NCBI RefSeq assembly: GCF_021018805.1 | Contig: NC_086247.1 | Location: 150,749,285-150,813,284, forward strand | DNA length: 64,000 bases | Reading direction: 5' to 3' | Source: Prinia subflava | Lineage: Eukaryota > Chordata > Aves > Passeriformes > Cisticolidae | Part shown: one piece after another, positions 24,441 to 36,433 of the stretch | Layout of the letters: each line of letters begins with the position of its first letter | Position numbering within the stretch: position 1 is the stretch's first letter | Notes under the pieces: generated by a model | Database searches by the model: none | What the model was told of the DNA's origin: nothing | The model's input: only the letters and a program-made list of their open reading frames with translations | Made by a program: the position numbers and the translations under genes

Positions 24441-27199
24441 CTCTATTTATTTCTTTGTAGCTGTATTTATTTTACCTCTGGAAAATAAAAGGCTGAAATA
24501 GCATTTTTATATAATTTTCCCAGGATTTACAGATCTCCTCACATCCTGTATTTCCCATTTAGCCTGTGACAGTACAACCCTAAGGCAGGAATATTCCATT
24601 CATGTTCCCTTCCTTTACCTCCTCATGGGATCCCCAATAAAAGTGACAGCTGTTCCTTGTGTAGGGCTGGGTGTGAGGGGTTTTTGGACATCTGTTCACT
24701 AGGAACCAACCAGGATTCATAATTCATTAGATAAACAAATAAACATTTAACCTGGAGGAGCTGGAGATCTCAGCAGATGTGGCTGGGATTGCACTGCTGA
24801 CCCCAAGATGGAATTACCAACATCCCAAAACACTCCTGGGTCAATCAGCATCAGCTTTGCCATCGTTGCTGCTGATTTTAATTAGCCAAGTGTATTTGTT
24901 CAATGAGGGTTTAATGAAATAAGTCACATTTCTTGAGGGCTCCCCAAATAATGGGTTATTAGAGAACTGTAATGTTTCTAAGACATGGATAATCACATTA
25001 TAGGGATTTTTATAGTGTCCTCTGGCTGCTGCTCTGTTTCTAGAATGTGGACCTAGGCTGGGCATGGACACTAATATTTATTAATAGCAAAATCATTCCT
25101 AGTACAGCAACACTTTTGTATGGCCATAGATAATTTTTACAAACTCAGCAATAACTTTAAATTGTACTTTCGAAAAGTTTGTGCTCGGAAGCACCTGTAG
25201 GTACAACGCAATCCCAGGGAAATCATGGGATGTGCTAACCTTAAAGAGTGGGTGGGAAATATCTCACTTGGCTTTCAATTTTTATGTGAATTTATGAAGT
25301 GATCACATGGATTTCTGGTTCAGCGATAGAAATCAATGGACACTTGTAAAAGATCTTTCTCTGACCCCTCTCAGATGCTTGTCTGGAGGTGAGCAAAGTC
25401 ACTTCTATGAATTTCAGAAAGAAACCTGGCTGCCTTTATTTGAATATCTGATTTCCATATGGAGTAAAATGGGAAAAAAATAAAAGAACCTACAAAAGAA
25501 AAATTAGCTAACTAAGCTGTCATCTGGAGGGATGCTTTTTGGAAAAATTAGCTATTATTATTTATTATTAGCTATTATTTAACTAAAAATACCAGCTGTG
25601 GCTGGTTTTAATCTGCTCTGCTTTAACCTTCACTGCAGCTGAACCAAGGAGTAACATTTGAGCTACTGTCAACATCATGCAGGAAGTTCAAAGTGAAATT
25701 CTGTGTGTTTGGCAACTCTGCCTTCTAAAATTTCATTTCACCTCTCTGATCCTCCAAAATCACCAGAATTTTTCATTCCTTTCAGATGCAGACTGTGAAA
25801 GAAAGTACAGTTTTCAAAATCTCTCCACTGGAGAGTCCTTTCCTCCAATAGAAAAAGATCTTGTTAGCTCCTGAGTCTTTTCTTGTCTTGCAAATTAAAG
25901 ATCCCTGTGGCTTTCCTTCTAAATAGCTCCCAAAAATGATTAGTTTTTCCCCTTCCACATGGATTTCTTTGATTGGTATCCATCAATCATTATTTCCACC
26001 AGGAGCTGTCATTTCCAGGACCTCCCTGTTGTATGTCAATATTTCTCCATTGCCTTCCCAGCACTGGCTCCAGAAACACCCACTCCACTAATTTATTTAA
26101 AGCCTTCTAAGGCATCTTTGCAGAGGTAAAAAGAAGAAAACTGTGTCAAACTGTGGTGTTACCTTTCAGTAGGACACAGCAAGGCCTAGAGATGGCCCTA
26201 ACACAGTGATCTGCACTCCCAGATGGAGAATATTCTCTTGTTTTTTGTTTTTTTGGGTTTTTTTGCCAGACAGGTGATACTGCCTGGCAATGAAAATCCA
26301 CAGAAGCAAAATCTCTCTTTTTTTCTGCTTTGCACTGTACAGCTGAAATATTCTGGAACCTGTAAGCACACACCCAAAAGGAACACAGAATGAAAATCCA
26401 TAACCAGATCAGAAATGAACATATTTTCAGTCCTTTGATTTGCAGTTAAAAAGTAACACAAACTGTAATAGACAGTTTCTAAGCATTGCCATACACTCCA
26501 CATTTGGAAAACGCTTTAATTCACAAATCCAAACAATAAATATGAGCAGCTCTTACTGAATCTTCCAGCAATTCAGCTAATTCATCTGGTGCTCAGTTTA
26601 GGACACACCCTGCTAAATTTACCACAAAACGTGGTTCACCGTGTACAACTGAGAAAATTCTCCTAATTTTTACCAAAGATATAAAACCTATCCTATGTTG
26701 GTACCAGGATTAAGGGTTCCTCATTAAAATCCAGTGGAATAAAAGATGTAATCAGGTATTTAGAGAGTTTAAGAGGGAGTTACACCCTATGCTTACAGTT
26801 CAGAACCAAACTCTTTGGCTCGTTGCTTCTCTTGGTTGAACACAATCAGTGCCCATGCAATGAGCTCTGTTATCCCAAGAAATTGGAAATAGTCTTGTCA
26901 CGGATCCCATTTAAAACACAGGGAAACACTCAAGTACTGTGTTGCACTAATTAATTGATTAATTGATTCTGTAAGAACCCCAAGCCTCCTAAGTGCTGCA
27001 CTAGAGATGCCATGGCTGGACAGTGGGATTAATAAATTTGGAGTTAATTGGATTTGGGAAGCAGCCTGTGCCCGAGTTTAGATGTTATCCCTAATCAATT
27101 AGAATAAGATGACAAGAGAAGAGTTAATGAGAGGAGAAGTGATGCTCCATCTTTGAATGTGGAGAGGCTTTTGTGTCCTTTCTGGGGAGACAATCCTGG

Positions 27200-27648
27200 T
27201 GATGCCTTGGGAAGGCTGAGCTGGAGCAGAAACTGGACAGAGCTGGAGAATAAAGCAGAGATTTATTCAAAGGACTTCAGGATTCACCTTGGGCAGGACA
27301 GGGCCTGACCAGGGCTACACCCAGATTGAACTAGGATTGTCACAAAAATGGCTCACTGGTCATGAGATCTTTGTAGGTTTTTCTAAGTTTTTCTAAGTTT
27401 TTCTAAGTTTTGGTCCATTTGCATATTGGGGTTTAATTGTCCAGTTACGCTTCAGGCTGTGAGGTCCCATCCTTCTTGTTTTCCTTCTTTAGTCCACTGT
27501 TGTTTGTGCTTTGGGCCTTGAAAGTTGTCCTTGGTCTTCAGCAGGAAAAGGATTTGTTTTGTCTTCCTGCTCTGTGAAGGGGGCTCAGAACTGCACCCCT
27601 GGGCAGCACAGAGTCTAAAAATCCTGAAAGCTAAAACTTAAGGCATCA
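27200..27648 (-). mobile_element. Solo LTR of an endogenous retrovirus, 449 bp
   Basis: The element has perfect 9-bp terminal inverted repeats, TGATGCCTT at 27200 and AAGGCATCA ending at 27648, and a 4-bp target duplication CTGG (27196-27199 and 27649-27652). On the minus strand it has AATAAA near its U5 (the TTTATT at about 27262). Inside are three tandem copies of GTTTTTCTAA at 27375-27408. The body agrees with my memory of a common passerine LTR. No internal viral sequence adjoins it. Confidence 0.85.
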
Positions 27649-28594
27649 CTGGTACAGCCTTTAAAAGCTGGCATGGGAAAATGGTACAAAACCCCCAAAC
27701 TGGAAGAAAAGACAATAAAAGCCATTGACTTCCCAAAGTGAAAGCTGTTGAAAATATTTGCAAGTCACAGTTTCTATTAGTTGGGGTTATGTATTGATAG
27801 TTTTTTGATTAGGCAGGAAGAAAAGGTAACTGATAAAGATCAGGGGCCTCCTAAACACCTGAATATCTCTGTAAGGTTGTGTGCTTATTTTCTGCTGAGG
27901 TAAAAGATGCAGGGTTTTGTTGCTACTACTGAAATTAAGGTCAGCATTGCAGAGTGAAATTGGAAATTTCATTTGCCTGACACAAAAGGCAAAAGATCAA
28001 TGCAAAGGTCCAGATTTCTCTTCAAGGATGTTTTGCCTGGATGAGTGTTCCAACATCCTGCTCAGAAACTGAGGGAAGGAAAACCCTATAACCAAGTTTT
28101 GTTTGGAAAACATGGATGAGCCATCCCAGCATCCTTGAGCCATTGGAGCTTATTTATATTTATTTATTGAAGCAACCAGGACTCTGAAACCTTTGTTTCA
28201 TCCTTAACTTTATATAACATCCTACATAGCAGTCACAATCAAGTTCAGTGCAACGGTGTCTATTTTATATATAAACCATTAAAGAAAAAGTTAAAAAAAA
28301 AAGAGAAAGAAAAGAAAAATATGTATAAAATGGCACTTGATAGATAACAAATCATTTCCAGCTGGTTTTCATCCCTGGGCTTTGCACAGGCAGTAAAGCC
28401 ATGGGATCACTCCAGTTTTTCCAAAGAGAGGAGGACAAGCTATAATTAAGCCTCCATGGTCACAGCACCTCAAAGTCCATCTGCAGTGCAGAGAAAATGG
28501 GAGGAAAATGCTGTCATCAAAGAACACTAACTATATCTACATTTCTAATCAAGCAGCTGAGGCCTGCTGAGGCCTCTCAGATGTTTTCTAGCAG

Positions 28595-28614
28595 AAAAAA
28601 AAAAAAAAAAAAAA
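28595..28614. repeat. Poly(A) tract, 20 bp
   Basis: An uninterrupted run of 20 A bases is followed by GACATT. No retroposed gene body was recognised upstream. Confidence 0.9.
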
Positions 28615-30017
28615 GACATTTTATGGCCTTTCCCACCAAATTATGGGGACACAGGGCTCTGTGCCTCTGATTCTCAAATGTGCAGGATGAGCAAGAGTGT
28701 TTCAGCTACAGATTGAGTCCTTGGATCTTTGCAGGGGGATGTCCTGCAGTGGTCAGGGGACAGCTCCAACACAGCTCAAGAACTTTCTCAATGACCTGAG
28801 AGCTAATTTGGCCTTAAGGGGAAAAAAAATCTTGCATCTTTGGGAAGAGTGCAAGGGTGGAAGATGCTGAGGGCTGGTGAGAGTGGTTTGGAGAACACTT
28901 GGACTGCAAAAGGGAGTAGGTTGAAGTGTCACTGTAGGGAAAACATGAGCAGACCCTTCAACCTTTCCTAACACTCTTTGCTCTGTTCATGTTCCTCCTG
29001 TTGACCCAAATGACTGGAAAAAGAGTTCCAGGTGATTGCAGGATTTTAGGTGTGGTGGGCACATATTCATTCTTACCTTTGAGCAAGGCATTTAATTTCC
29101 TTTCTTCTCTAGCAGTTATTTCAGAACTGACAGTGTCTGTTGGGCAAGGTTTCAAATTTTTTCATGGTTTTTGTTTGGAAAACTTTTGTTTTTCTCTCAG
29201 ATATGATCCCTGCCCTCTTCAGAGCTAGGAGGCCCTTCAATAGTAATTGCATTGATCCTGCACTCTGATGGATGCTCCTGTGATAGCCAGACTCAAAGGA
29301 AGGACTCACATAACATTTAGACGATGCTTAGTTGCTATGGTGACCTCAGTCCACTTCTAGTTTCACATCTTTTAAGAGGAAAGAGGAAGAAAAGGATAAA
29401 GCTGTGATTTCCCTTGAATGTTATTGATCATATCTGTGCATCAGTCCTACCTTAGCCAGCCCTGTGTGCTCTGACCTTGCTGTTCTCCACATGGGACCTC
29501 ACTGGAATTCTCCCATGATTTCCAGGGATGATTCACTGGATCTTGTCCCTGTGGCCTGAAGGCAAACTGGGATATAAGAAGAGATTAATTATATATCAGT
29601 CTGTCCCTGTCTTTACTGCAATGTCTTACACAAACCTCTAACAAAGACTTTGCAGGAGCTTGTTCCTCTCATGGTGGGACAGATACCTAAACTCAACCAC
29701 CCTCTGGAAATTCCAGTCTCTCTGCCCCTTATGGGAGAAGATATAAAAGCCAGGTGAACTTATCTTCATGTAGATCAACTGGATGGGATGGGTTTGACCC
29801 ACAGGATCAATTACTCAGATGTCTTCAGGCCCCAGTTCTTATTCAAACACACAAATACGGACAAGGCTTCCTAATCTTACCCTTGATTGTCCTCTGCCCC
29901 AGTTTTCTTGTTTTCTAAATAAAATGAACACCACTTCATTTTTTTTACTGTCTCTGTGTGAGCATTATGTTCACAAATCCCTTTGTCAAGGCAAATGGAG
30001 ATTTACAGGAAATGACA

Positions 30018-30310
30018 GAATAATAGAATCCCAGAATGGTTTGTGTTGGAAGGGCCCTTCAAAGCCTTCTCAGTTCCACACCCTGCCACAGGCAGGGACA
30101 TCTTCCTCTATCCCAGGCTGCTCCAAGCCCTGTCCAACCTGGTCTTGGACACTTCCAGGGATCCAGGGGCAGCCACAGCTTCTTTGGACACCTCTCCTGT
30201 GAGGGCCTGCCCACCCTCACAGGAGAGAATTTCTTCCCAATATCCCATTTAGCCCTGCCCTCTGTCAATTTGAAGCCATTATCTCATGTCCTGTCACCTC
30301 TTGCCTGTGT
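30018..30310 (-). mobile_element. CR1 LINE 3' end
   Basis: AGAATCCCAGAATGGTTTGT, GCTCCAAGCCCTGTCCAACC, CACTTCCAGGGATCCAGGGG and a closing TCAATTTGAAGCCATTATCT are in antisense CR1 order. The copy is truncated and non-coding. Confidence 0.92.
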
Positions 30311-30517
30311 ATAGATGACTTTTAATCTGTAGTTTAAAGTATTGGCTATGGGGCATGAGGCTGGAGAGACCCAAACCCCTGGAAATAGTCGTGGGAAGCA
30401 CAGGCAAAGGTGTGTGAACCTGTAGGGCCATGTACTCTGTGACCTTGCCTGCCTGCTGCTTCCTACAGCTCCTGCTAATGGAACTGTGAAGTCCAAGCAG
30501 CTATTCCTGGATTATTC

Positions 30518-30697
30518 AATCAATTATGGAATCACAGAATGGTTTGGGTTGGCAGGGACCTTAAAGATCATCCAATGTCATCCTCTGCCATGGACAGGGA
30601 CACCTTCTACTGTCCCAGGGTTCTCCAAACCCTGTCCAACCTGGCCTTGGACACTTCCAGGGATCCAGGGGCACCCACAGCTTCCCTGAAAAACACC
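30518..30697 (-). mobile_element. CR1 LINE 3' end
   Basis: ATTATGGAATCACAGAATGG, GGACCTTAAAGATCATCCAA and CTTGGACACTTCCAGGGATC are in antisense order. It lies about 200 bp after another CR1 copy of the same subfamily and orientation. Confidence 0.92.
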
Positions 30698-30761
30698 AAG
30701 AACCGTAACAAAGGAGCTGGGATGGCTGGATAATGTGTCTGGGATGATGTGTGTGCAGCAC

Positions 30762-31028
30762 AGGACCGGGCACAGGGCCGATGTCCCTTCCAGGGGAGCA
30801 GCGGGCAGGGTGTGGAAGCAGGACCCGTGTGGGGAGCTCAGAGAGCTGCAGAAAAGCTGCTAAGTAGCCTGCTGCTCGTGGCTGTGGCTTTGCCAGCCGG
30901 CTGAACAGATTGCTGGAGCAGGAGAGCAGCAGGCACCACGGGGAAGGCAGAGAGGAGGCTCAGCGTGGTGGATGCGCGGAGCCGGGCGCCAGAGCTCCCG
31001 GGTTTATTTCACGTTTAGAAATGGAAGG
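30762..31028 (+). promoter_or_regulatory. CpG-rich pocket, possible internal promoter and first exon
   Basis: About 14 CpG dinucleotides fall in some 250 bp of otherwise CpG-poor intron, ending GCGCGGAGCCGGGCGCC and a CCCGGG. Just after it comes ATGGAAG|GTAAAAC at 31021, a start codon with a donor-like site that leaves phase 1. That is the phase needed to join the 36-nt exon as M-E-G-W-E-V. No TATA box is obvious. An unmethylated or conserved element without promoter function is equally possible, and the start site is speculative. Confidence 0.3.
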
Positions 31029-32215
31029 TAAAACTTCTAATCGGTGCTGTGTAAAACAGGAAGGAAGAAATTAAACTCTTAATTGTCCAGCCAGCTCGTT
31101 ATCCACATAGCTGGACAGCAGGATAACAAGGGGTTGTGAATGTTTCCTACAGCCTCACCCTGCACTTTCTGTAGGGACACAACATGCAGTAAAAACAGTG
31201 CAGCATTTGCATGTTGATCTTAGCGCTGTCAAAATCCAAAACCTTTTGGAGAATTACCTTGGTGGAGCAGCCCTCCAACCCACAATGCTGAGATGAGAAC
31301 AACAGGACTAGGGGAGGAGTGTGAGCAAGCCAATTCAGGACCAAACAGCTTTGGAAGCCTTTCATCCCCTCCCACCCCGCCACTAATAAGGGACAAATGC
31401 TGGAACAAAAGGGTTAAATGCGAGTTGTGCTCAGATAAACAAAGCCACGGGAGGCCAGGCAGGTGGAGAGCAGCCAGCACAGATTTGGCACCAAGGAGGA
31501 GATCTAAAAGGCTCTGAGGCTCATCGTGCACAAGGCTGGTCCTTGGCTTCAGCTTCCCCATCCCTGTCCACTTTAAATCAGGAGCAATTGCTGTCGTCGA
31601 GTTTTTCATCAGTTATTGTATAGTGAGGGGTGAATTACAAGTTTGGGTCTCAGTAAATAAAAATCAAAGAGGAAAGTCTGATAAATGTTGAAGAAAAGGG
31701 CAGGAAAGGTCTGGGACTCTGCCACCAGCTCTGTGGGGAGCCATTGGCAAGCCTTTGGATTTTTTTTTTCCCTCCCTGTTTTACCTCTTCCTACAGAAAA
31801 CAGAAATAAGGAGCATTTTCTGTACTTGGTCTTCAGAACTGGTAATTCAGCATTCTGATAGATCTTCTCTAGGATCTCTATGCAGTGCTGCAAATAACAT
31901 CTAATTAACAATGTCAATTAAAGCATTAATTGTAGATTTTCTTCCCAAAGAGTGACACTTACTTAAGTCTGGTCAAACAGCAAATAACACAGCCTGTCAA
32001 TACACTGGATAAACCATCCTGTATCAAGGATTACAGCAGCTTCCTCAGGAGTTTATTGACTAATAAGAGCAATTACTGATTTAATAAGTTCTCAGTGTTC
32101 TAAGGCACTGTTAGTATCTGCTATTGTGTCCATATTTCCATAGTTTGGGTTTAGCTATATGTGAGAAACACAGATGTCATTCAAATAAAACATAAAATCA
32201 TATTTTAAATGTTGT

Positions 32216-32500
32216 TATCATAGAATTATAGAATGGTTTGGGTTGGAAAAGATCTTAAAGCCCATTCAGTCCCTCCTCCTGCCATGGGCAGGGACATTTT
32301 CCACTGTCCCAGGTTTCTCCAAGCCCTGTCCAGCCTGGCCTTGGACAATTCCAGGGATCCAGGGGCAGCCACAGCTGCTCTGGGCACCCTGTGCCAGGGC
32401 CTCACCACCCTTTGAGTACAGAATTTCTTCCTAATACCCAACCTAAACCTGCCCCCTTTCAGTTTAAAGCCGTTCCTCCTCATCCTGTCGCTACATGCTC
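32216..32500 (-). mobile_element. CR1 LINE 3' end
   Basis: TATCATAGAATTATAGAATGG, GATCTTAAAGCCCATTCAGT, CCCTGTGCCAGGGCCTCACC and TTTCAGTTTAAAGCCGTTCC give a complete antisense 3' end of about 285 bp, with the terminal end repeats preserved. Confidence 0.94.
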
Positions 32501-33136
32501 TTCTCCAAAGTCCCTTGTAAAGATAACCCTTGAATTAAACCCCTGAAAAATGTGTTCCCAGTGAAAACGCAGATGAAAATCATATTTTATTTATTCCTCA
32601 TTTCTGAGAGAGCAATGCATTTCATTAGACCATTGTATAATCATATCAGTGTGCTTTCTCTTCTTCATCAGTGAAGTCAAACACACCAATTCCTCATTGT
32701 TTGTGTCCTAAAAGTAGGAAACAAGAAGGTTTGTGGGAAAACCCATGCAGTGAGGGGTCCTGTGGTCCTGTCCACAGCAGAGTAAATTTACTGGGGTCTC
32801 CCTTGAGTCTTAAAGGCATTAAGGTGAAAATCTAACCCAGAAAAAAACAAAGCTTTGAGGTAATATTTTGAAAAATGAGAGTGACTCTGCCGTGCCTGGG
32901 ATTCCTTACAACCCTTTAAATGCAAGGTCAGGTCTTGTCCCTCTCTGTGTAAACACATTAAATGTTGTGCACAGAACAAATCCACTTGAGCTCCATTTCA
33001 TTCTCAGCCACGTGAGGAAACATTGGTGCTGGATTTCTGTCAAGTAAAGGTCCATCTGCAGGACACAGGAACTTGCAGTGCCTGTGGCAGGGCAGGAGCA
33101 GCACTGTGCAGGAATTCAAAGGGTCCCTCATGTCCT

Positions 33137-33790
33137 TTTATATATATAAAAATATATAATATATTTGTTTGTATATATATTTTTTATTATTTTATATAAT
33201 TATTATTATATTATTATTATATTATTTGTATTTTTATATTTTTATATTTTTTTATATATAAATATATCTGTTTATAGAGATAAAATATCTGGTTTTATAT
33301 ATAATATATAAATATATAAATTGTATAATATATTATATATATTCTATATAAAATAGAATATATATAATAGAAAACAATATGCTATATACTATATGCTATA
33401 TACTATATAATTCTTATAGATAATTATTGTAATAGAATAATGTAATAAAGATAAAACAATAAAGTAATATATATTATACTATATGACAATACATATATTA
33501 TCTCATATATATGATATATCATATATGATACATAAAATAGAATTTATAATATATAAAATATATGATATACAATATACTATATAAAACACAACATATAAAA
33601 TATAAAATGCAAAATATAAATATAATATATATCATATCTCTTATGAGATATGATATATATCATGTTTGTGTGTATATCTGTATATACACGGATATATTTT
33701 ACATATTTATATCAATACGTATATTTAAATAATTACACAGAAATACAAAAATATATCCATACACCCACAAATATAATTGTATATGTGTTC
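33137..33790. repeat. AT-rich (TATA)n block with cruciform-forming palindrome
   Basis: About 650 bp consist almost wholly of TATA-type words, with local units such as CTATATACTATATG. It contains a perfect inverted repeat with 16-bp arms and a TTAT loop at 33625-33660 (ATATATATCATATCTC and its complement). No coding potential. Confidence 0.9.
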
Positions 33791-34852
33791 ATTTTATCCC
33801 AACACTCAGTAGATGAACTTTGACTTTTTGTTGTGACGCAGGGCATGATGTTCAATGTAAATCTAATTAACGTCCTGGTATCTTAACTTATTAGTGAAAA
33901 TGGAGTTGATAAATCAAGCCTGAAAGCCTGTACAGATAAATGTTGTACTGGAACTTTTTAAGTACATTACATTAGTTAGGACTCAGATATAGAAATGTAC
34001 ATTGATGAAAGGCTTGTTTGCTCCTACAAATCAGAAAATTAATGTTGTTAGAAATGTGAATCTCTTCATAATGTCCAACCACACATAGTGAAATGTAATA
34101 ATATTTTCAGTATGTATACAAAAATATTTCTGTAACAAGCCTGCAGAAAAACTAATGTGTTTTAACTAGTATTATGGACATCATGAAATTAAAAATGAAC
34201 TAAAATTTAATGTTTTCACATCAATGAGACTAACTGCCATCTATATTTAGAATGAAAACATGATCATTTTTATTCCATGCTTTTTATATTGTAGGAACAA
34301 AATGGCTGCAGTCAAAACATTTAAATTTAAGAGAAATGTCTTTTTGTGAGCCATCACTATAATATGCCAGGAACACCAGGCATCAATCTACTTAATACTG
34401 GCCTTGTCCTTCTCCAGAAAGAATTCTGCACAGTTTTAAGGTCAACCTACTCTACAAATGAGAAACTAAAACTGGATTTTTTGAGTCAAAGGGGTTTGGG
34501 GAGTTTTTCTTGCAGGTTTTTCTACCCTGCTTGTGTGGGTCAGTGTGAGGCACAGGCTGCTGAGTTAGGTGACCTCACCCAAGGGACAAGTTCCATCAGA
34601 GCTGCTGGTTCGAGTGACAGATGCTGTGAAAAGTGAAAGAAGTGATCATGAAAGAAGTGACAAAGGAGTGGTGGTTTGCTCTTTGAGCCTCTGGTTACCT
34701 GATAAACCACAGATAAAAATTCCCACACCACAACCTTCTCATACAAGTTACTGAAGCTTTTCCCAATCCCTAATCAACATTTGACCGCCAGGGCTGAAAG
34801 GGGAAGAATCAACCTGAAGCCCCGTGGCTGCTCCAGAGGATGCAGAACTAAG

Positions 34853-35713
34853 GTGCAGTGGACATTTAACCCGCTGCAGTGGACATTTCACCTGCTGCAG
34901 TGAACATTAACCTGCTGTAGTGCACATTTCACCTGCTGCAGTGGACATTTAACCTGCTGTACTGAACATTAACCTGCTGCAGTGGACATTAACCTGCTGC
35001 AGTGGACATTTCACCTGCTGCACTGAACATTTCACCTTCTGCAGTGGACATTTCACCTTCTGCAGTGCACATTTCACCTGCTGCAGTGCACATTTCACCT
35101 GCTGCAGTGGACATTTCACCTGCTGCAGTGGGCATTTCACCTGCTGCACTGAACATTTAACCTGCTGCAGTGGACATTAACCTGCTGCAGTGAACATTTC
35201 ACCTGCTGCAGTGAACATTTCACCTGCTGCAGTGAACATTTCACCTGCTGCAGTGGACATTAACCTGCTGCAGTGAACATTTAACCTGCTGCAGTGAACA
35301 TTTCACCTGCTGCAGTGGACATTTCACCTGCTGCAGTGAACATTAACCTGCTGCAGTGGACGTTTCACCTGCTGCAGTGAACATTTAACCTGCTGCAGTG
35401 GACATTTCACCTGCTGCAGTGAACATTTAACCTGCTGCAGTGAACATTTCACCCGCTGCAGTGAACATTTAACCTGCTGCAGTGAACATTAACCTGCTGC
35501 AGTGAACATTTCACCTGCTGCAGTGGACATTTCACCTGCTGCAGTGAACATTTAACCTGCTGCAGTGGACGTTTCACCTGCTGCAGTGAACATTTAACCT
35601 GCTGCAGTGGACATGTCACCTGCTGCAGTGAACATTTAACCTGCTGCAGTGGGCATTTCACCTGCTGCAGTGAACATTTAACCTGCTGCAGTGGGCATTT
35701 CACCTGCTGCAGC
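34853..35713. repeat. Minisatellite, 20/21-bp unit, about forty copies
   Basis: The unit is CCTGCTGCAGTGRACATTTMA (21 bp), with 20-bp variants ending CATTAA. Roughly 40 tandem copies cover 861 bp. Most units carry CTGCAG and about twenty carry CACCTG. Towards the right end units alternate between GAACATTTAA and GGGCATTTCA, a 42-bp higher-order period. On the minus strand 21-bp units read as a heptapeptide QQVKCPL/QQVKCSL and make ORFs of 66 and 117 codons. These are repeat artefacts with no other gene signal. The array ends 685 bp before the 36-nt ADCYAP1R1 exon. Confidence 0.96.
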
Positions 35714-36397
35714 AGTCTCTGAAGTCCTGGGAAGGTTTTTCCCCCTTTTTCTGGCCACGGGCAGAGCGATCTGCAGCAGCTGCCTGGGGCTGCTCTGTGC
35801 ACGGTGCAGCAGCTCCGCTCCCTGGCTCATGGCAGCTCCTCCTGCTGCATCCCCAGCCGAGCCAGGATCCACCCAGGATGCTGCAAATTCGGGTTTTCAT
35901 CCCAGTTCAGTTCAAGTATTGCGCACAGGGGGTTGGGAGTTGATGTGGAGTCGTTCCAGCCTTTTGTTTTGGAAGACCAAAAGAAAGGGAAAGGGAGATT
36001 TCTGATGTGAGCCCAAGGTTTTATCATTTCCCACTGTGATAGTTGTGGGGTTAAGGTATTGAGCAGTGTTTTGGAAATGTCCGAGTCTTTCTTCAGAACA
36101 TTCCCCTAAAAGTAATATTTAAAAAGTCCACAAAAAGCTCCTACATCCATTTTTCTCACTCTTCCTAGACTCTGATGAAACTTCATGATAACCAGATATT
36201 TAACAATATCAGCCATCCTCTGAAAACCCCTTTCCACTTATAAATACACAGGGCTAATACAGAAATAAAGATTTAAACTTGCAGCTCTTCTCTGGGCTCT
36301 GCTACATCCATTCATCTTATGGGAGTCAAACTTTATCAAAATTAAATAGCAACCTATTATCATTATGAATTAACTCTTTTCATTCTTCAAATTTCAG

Positions 36398-36433
36398 GTT
36401 GGGAAGTGGATAATCTGGGGCAAACCCATGCAG
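36398..36433 (+). CDS. ADCYAP1R1: ADCYAP1R1 cassette exon, 36 nt
   Basis: A micro-exon of 36 nt lies between ATTTCAG and GTAAGAG, phase 1 on both sides. With the G left by the previous exon it reads GWEVDNLGQTHA. This aligns with the human segment that begins VWETETIG, which belongs to the 21-residue stretch missing from short N-terminal splice forms of mammalian PAC1. It is too short to stand as an ORF; it is supported by splice sites, phase and the W-E pair. As I recall, the human equivalent is 21 nt, so the bird exon appears longer. Its inclusion or skipping would alter an ectodomain loop that affects ligand selectivity in mammals. Confidence 0.88.

Larger units (their letters stand above)
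23083..36397 (+). other. ADCYAP1R1 intron, 13.3 kb
   Basis: The intron separates the ectodomain core exon from the 36-nt cassette exon. It holds AT-rich and TA microsatellite tracts (24000-24440), a solo LTR (27200-27648), a 20-bp A run (28595-28614), three CR1 copies, a CpG-rich pocket (30762-31012), a large AT block (33137-33790) and the 20/21-bp minisatellite (34853-35713). In the remaining stretches 23090-24000, 24450-27190, 27660-30010, 31030-32210, 32510-33130 and 33800-34850 I see nothing assignable. Confidence 0.9.

Noticed and set aside
30865..30900. Signal-peptide-like reading LLSSLLLVAVALPAG
   Set aside because: There is no start codon in frame and a stop follows at once. The hydrophobicity reflects CTGCTGCTCGTG-type GC-rich sequence.
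35449..35802. Minus-strand ORF with QQVKCPL/QQVKCSL heptads resembling a coiled-coil protein
   Set aside because: The heptad is only the 21-bp minisatellite unit in translation. Units of 20 bp break the frame elsewhere, and there are no splice or promoter signals for it.
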